A DNA stretch of 64,000 bases from assembly GCA_029204225.1 (NCBI GenBank), contig CM055114.1:13700144-13764143 (forward strand). The letters are read 5' to 3'. Positions 60,636 to 64,000 of the stretch are shown one piece after another. The first letter of the stretch is position 1. Each line of letters opens with the position of its first letter. A model generated the notes under the pieces. It was given only the letters and a program-made list of their open reading frames with translations, was not told where the DNA came from and did not search any database. Origin of the DNA: Diphasiastrum complanatum. Taxonomy: Eukaryota > Streptophyta > Lycopodiopsida > Lycopodiales > Lycopodiaceae. Both the position numbers and the translations under genes were made by a program.

Positions 60636-60694
<59 letters not shown>
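60636..60694. repeat. (GA)n microsatellite without a recognisable LINE
   Basis: About 58 bases. On the minus strand it is preceded by CCTAATAAAAC, vaguely like the AATAAAG end of the LINE family, but neither hairpin nor ORF2 tail is seen. Confidence 0.93.
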
Positions 60695-61838
<1,144 letters not shown>

Positions 61839-62343
61839 CCTGTGAGCTTGAACACTCTTGAGCATTCTAGCTCACTTCTTAGAGTTGTTTTAGAGATTGC
61901 TATTGTGCTACTACTTATCAACATTGTGCTTAATTCAGACTTTTATTTTAGCTGCTCAGAGATAGCATAGAGTATGCGGCTTCGATCCGCAACTTATTGT
62001 ACTCAATTACTTCTGTTTTTTTTTCATACTGAATCAATACTATCTTTTATTGCGTTATTTCTATATTTCTTTGTGACAAATTATTTGTCAGATAATTCAA
62101 TGCTTAATTGTTTGGCTACACAATCACTGTAGTACTGATGACTTCAAAGTTAGTTACTATAAGATTAAACATGATTTCTATCACTATTGTTTTGTTTGAA
62201 ATTGATAGGCGTATTCATGCATTGAAAAAGAGGAAGATAGTTTATTCCGCCATGCATGAAAAGTTTTCTTTCTAGACACTCGAATAATTTTCATTCATTT
62301 CTTTTTGAGTTCGACCTATCTTCACAACACCTCTTTTCGACAT

Positions 62344-62356
62344 GGTATCAAAGTGA
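62344..62356 (+). other. Degenerate copia primer-binding site
   Basis: TGGTATCAAAGTG deviates from TGGTATCAGAGC in its last bases. It lies 160 bases upstream of a copia gag start. Confidence 0.5.
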
Positions 62357-62503
62357 AATCTCTAATACTTAATATTTTTTGCAATATCAAATTGATATCA
62401 TACTCTTCAGTTTTTTTCAACCTTTCAGTATCAGAGAATTGATTTCCTATTGTTAGCATTACTGCATCTTAGCGTCATCAATACAATCGACAGACTAAGT
62501 TCC

Positions 62504-62795
62504 AGATGGATTCTAAAAGTAAAGCTGGTCTTATCACAGACAAGCTGAATGGATCCAATTATCATTTGTGGAAATTTAAGATGAAGACCTTGCTTACCAC
62601 CAGCGAATCATGGAATGTTGTTATAGGTATAGAAGTAACGACGGCCCAAAGTGGAAATTGAAGGATGGTAAAGTTTTTGTGCTTATTATCCTCAATATAT
62701 CAGATACACAGATTGGACACATAGCTGAAGCTAAAACGTCAAGAGACGTTTGGGACATCCTGAACTCACTATATGATGTGAGAGGGACGTAACTA
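62504..62795 (+). pseudogene. Copia gag N-terminus, frameshifted
   Basis: Starts MDSKSKAGLITDKLNGSNYH, then LWKFKMKTLLTTSESWNVV. After a frameshift near 62,640 it reads WKLKDGKVFVLIILNISDT and AKTSRDVWDILNSLYD. This is the standard copia gag opening (L-G-x-N-Y-x-x-W and W-D-x-L). It breaks off before the UBN2 centre. Confidence 0.8.
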
Positions 62796-63698
62796 CTAAG
62801 TTACATCTACGAAGGAAATTCTTTAATGGGGCAAGGGAGATAGAAGAACGTGAACGGAGAAGAGAGCAGAAATATTGCGAAACAGCTCTCCAGTTCTAAT
62901 CAGTTGCTAAATGCAAAAACAGTCTAATGGACAACTTATGCTAAATGTAATCTCAACTTTAAGTGTTCTAATTGCCCAACAGGATCTTAAAACTTAATTC
63001 ATACTCTGAAAACAAGAGTACAGTCCACCAAAGAGATTAGAGATGGTTTGTGTGTGGTCCTACTGAAATCAGATTCAATGTGAAGTGTAGTTCTGAAATA
63101 AGTGGAAGAGCCATATGATATCGTGAGTTCCTCAGACGTCGAAGACGACCATCGTATGATAAAAAACTGAGGAGTTGTAGACGTCCGTGTTCTGATCAGA
63201 GTGAGTAAACAAGCACGATCAAGCAACAATGAAAGTGCATTCAATCACAACAAGCATTCATCTACGTTGTACACAGATAAAAACGTGCTGCTGCTATATT
63301 ACACTGAAGCACAATACAAATAGCAACTACAACCACAATTGATGGCGTAATTGGGAGGCCCAAATAATGCGTCTCATGGATGGAGCAACCAACAACCTAT
63401 ACTTGGATGATATGATCTATTTATACGTTTCATCCAGGTATTAACTACAATAAATGATTGTCACCTAATTAGGTAAGTCGTTGTACTTGGAAGTATATGG
63501 CTTATGTGACAACTATACATAGTGTATACTGTCAACCCATAGGGAATGTTGACGTGGATGAGGGCATTGTAAATTCTCTCACTTCGCTTTATAAGGGAAG
63601 CAACTTTCATATTTGGGAAGTGGCTGGGAACATTCGTCGCCTAAAGTAGATGACCTTCGGCACTTTTCTCTCTCATCGGGATTTTGCGAAAAAGACGA
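62796..63698. other. Non-coding sequence between two copia fragments
   Basis: No gene recognised. It may contain LTR pieces of the elements on either side. Confidence 0.45.
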
Positions 63699-63737
63699 AG
63701 GTGCCCTTAAAAAGGTGAAGGTGCCCTTAAAAAGACG
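63699..63737. repeat. Short tandem duplication GAAGGTGCCCTTAAAAAG x2
   Basis: Two adjacent 18-base copies at the break of the copia fragment. Confidence 0.7.
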
Positions 63738-64000
63738 AACTTGTATTCACGTGTCCAAATCGACTATGCCACAGAGTAGCACTGTTGTTTGCATTTTCAT
63801 TAGAGATACTAGTTAATGCAACTGAATTAGAGAGTACGTAAAGATTTCCGACTCTAGTGCATGTAGTCAGAGTGGTATTTTCCTCGAGTATTGTACACTG
63901 CTCAGATGAGAAAGTAACAGTGTAGCCCTCATTAGCTATCTTAGAGACTGATAACAGGTTCTTTGAGAACTGAGGAACATGAAGGACGTTAGGAACACAA
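63738..64000 (-). pseudogene. Copia protease end and GAG-pre-integrase fragment, running off the window
   Basis: The minus strand from 64,000 reads VLHVPQFSKNLLSVSKIANE, then GYTVTFSSEQCTI, then LWHSRFGHVNTSS. These are the post-protease block and the W-H-x-R-x-G-H zinc motif before copia integrase. The frame is open to the window edge on its upstream side and ends in TAA near 63,738, so a larger copia piece should continue beyond 64,000. Confidence 0.8.

Noticed and set aside
61965-61990. tRNA gene suggested by GCGGCTTCGATCCGC
   Set aside because: No cloverleaf or A box around it. A local hairpin only.

Overview
This window looks like a piece of a large, repeat-rich land-plant nuclear genome, probably a gymnosperm or fern. 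The evidence is plant-type Ty1/copia and Ty3/gypsy elements primed by initiator tRNA-Met, a hAT (DUF659) fragment, very long introns packed with retroelement debris, and plant-like nuclear gene exons. The species cannot be read from the sequence. No bacterial-style operon, CRISPR array or rRNA is present.

Layout. Bases 1-13,000 are mostly copies of one L1-like LINE family on the minus strand, arranged head to tail with long (GA/CT)n microsatellites between copies. A single spliced exon of a tRNA (guanine-N7) methyltransferase-like gene survives at 6914-7012. Bases 13,000-22,000 are AT-rich sequence with decayed LTR-retroelement pieces and a hAT fragment. Bases 22,190-23,680 hold two more LINE fragments, one cut off flush with a (GA)70 tract. 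Bases 27,087-41,490 hold two tandem plus-strand LINEs joined through (CT)n. The first is split by a young, apparently intact Ty3/gypsy chromovirus at 27,391-33,708, which has two identical 358-bp LTRs, a 5-bp target duplication and a 1595-codon gag-pol. Bases 41,500-43,490 are rearranged LINE/gypsy chimeras.

The main host gene lies on the minus strand between 56,220 and 44,146. Seven exons with GT-AG junctions and compatible phases give a 527-residue phosphoglycerate kinase-like protein with a possible plastid transit peptide. Nearly all substrate-binding and most ATP-binding motifs of PGK are replaced, so it is probably a pseudoenzyme. Its two largest introns (4.9 and 3.3 kb) carry copia and old LINE debris. 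Bases 56,500-64,000 contain copia fragments, a possible reverse-transcriptase scrap and a GAGTAA-rich minisatellite.

The most unusual signal is the LINE family. Full-length copies have (CT)n at both ends, and 5'-truncated copies also begin exactly at (CT)n, which implies insertion into TC microsatellites. Three copies share a 3'-terminal stem-loop whose stem varies by compensating changes. ORF1 has a coiled-coil plus RRM-like plus C-terminal-domain layout resembling vertebrate L1 ORF1p.
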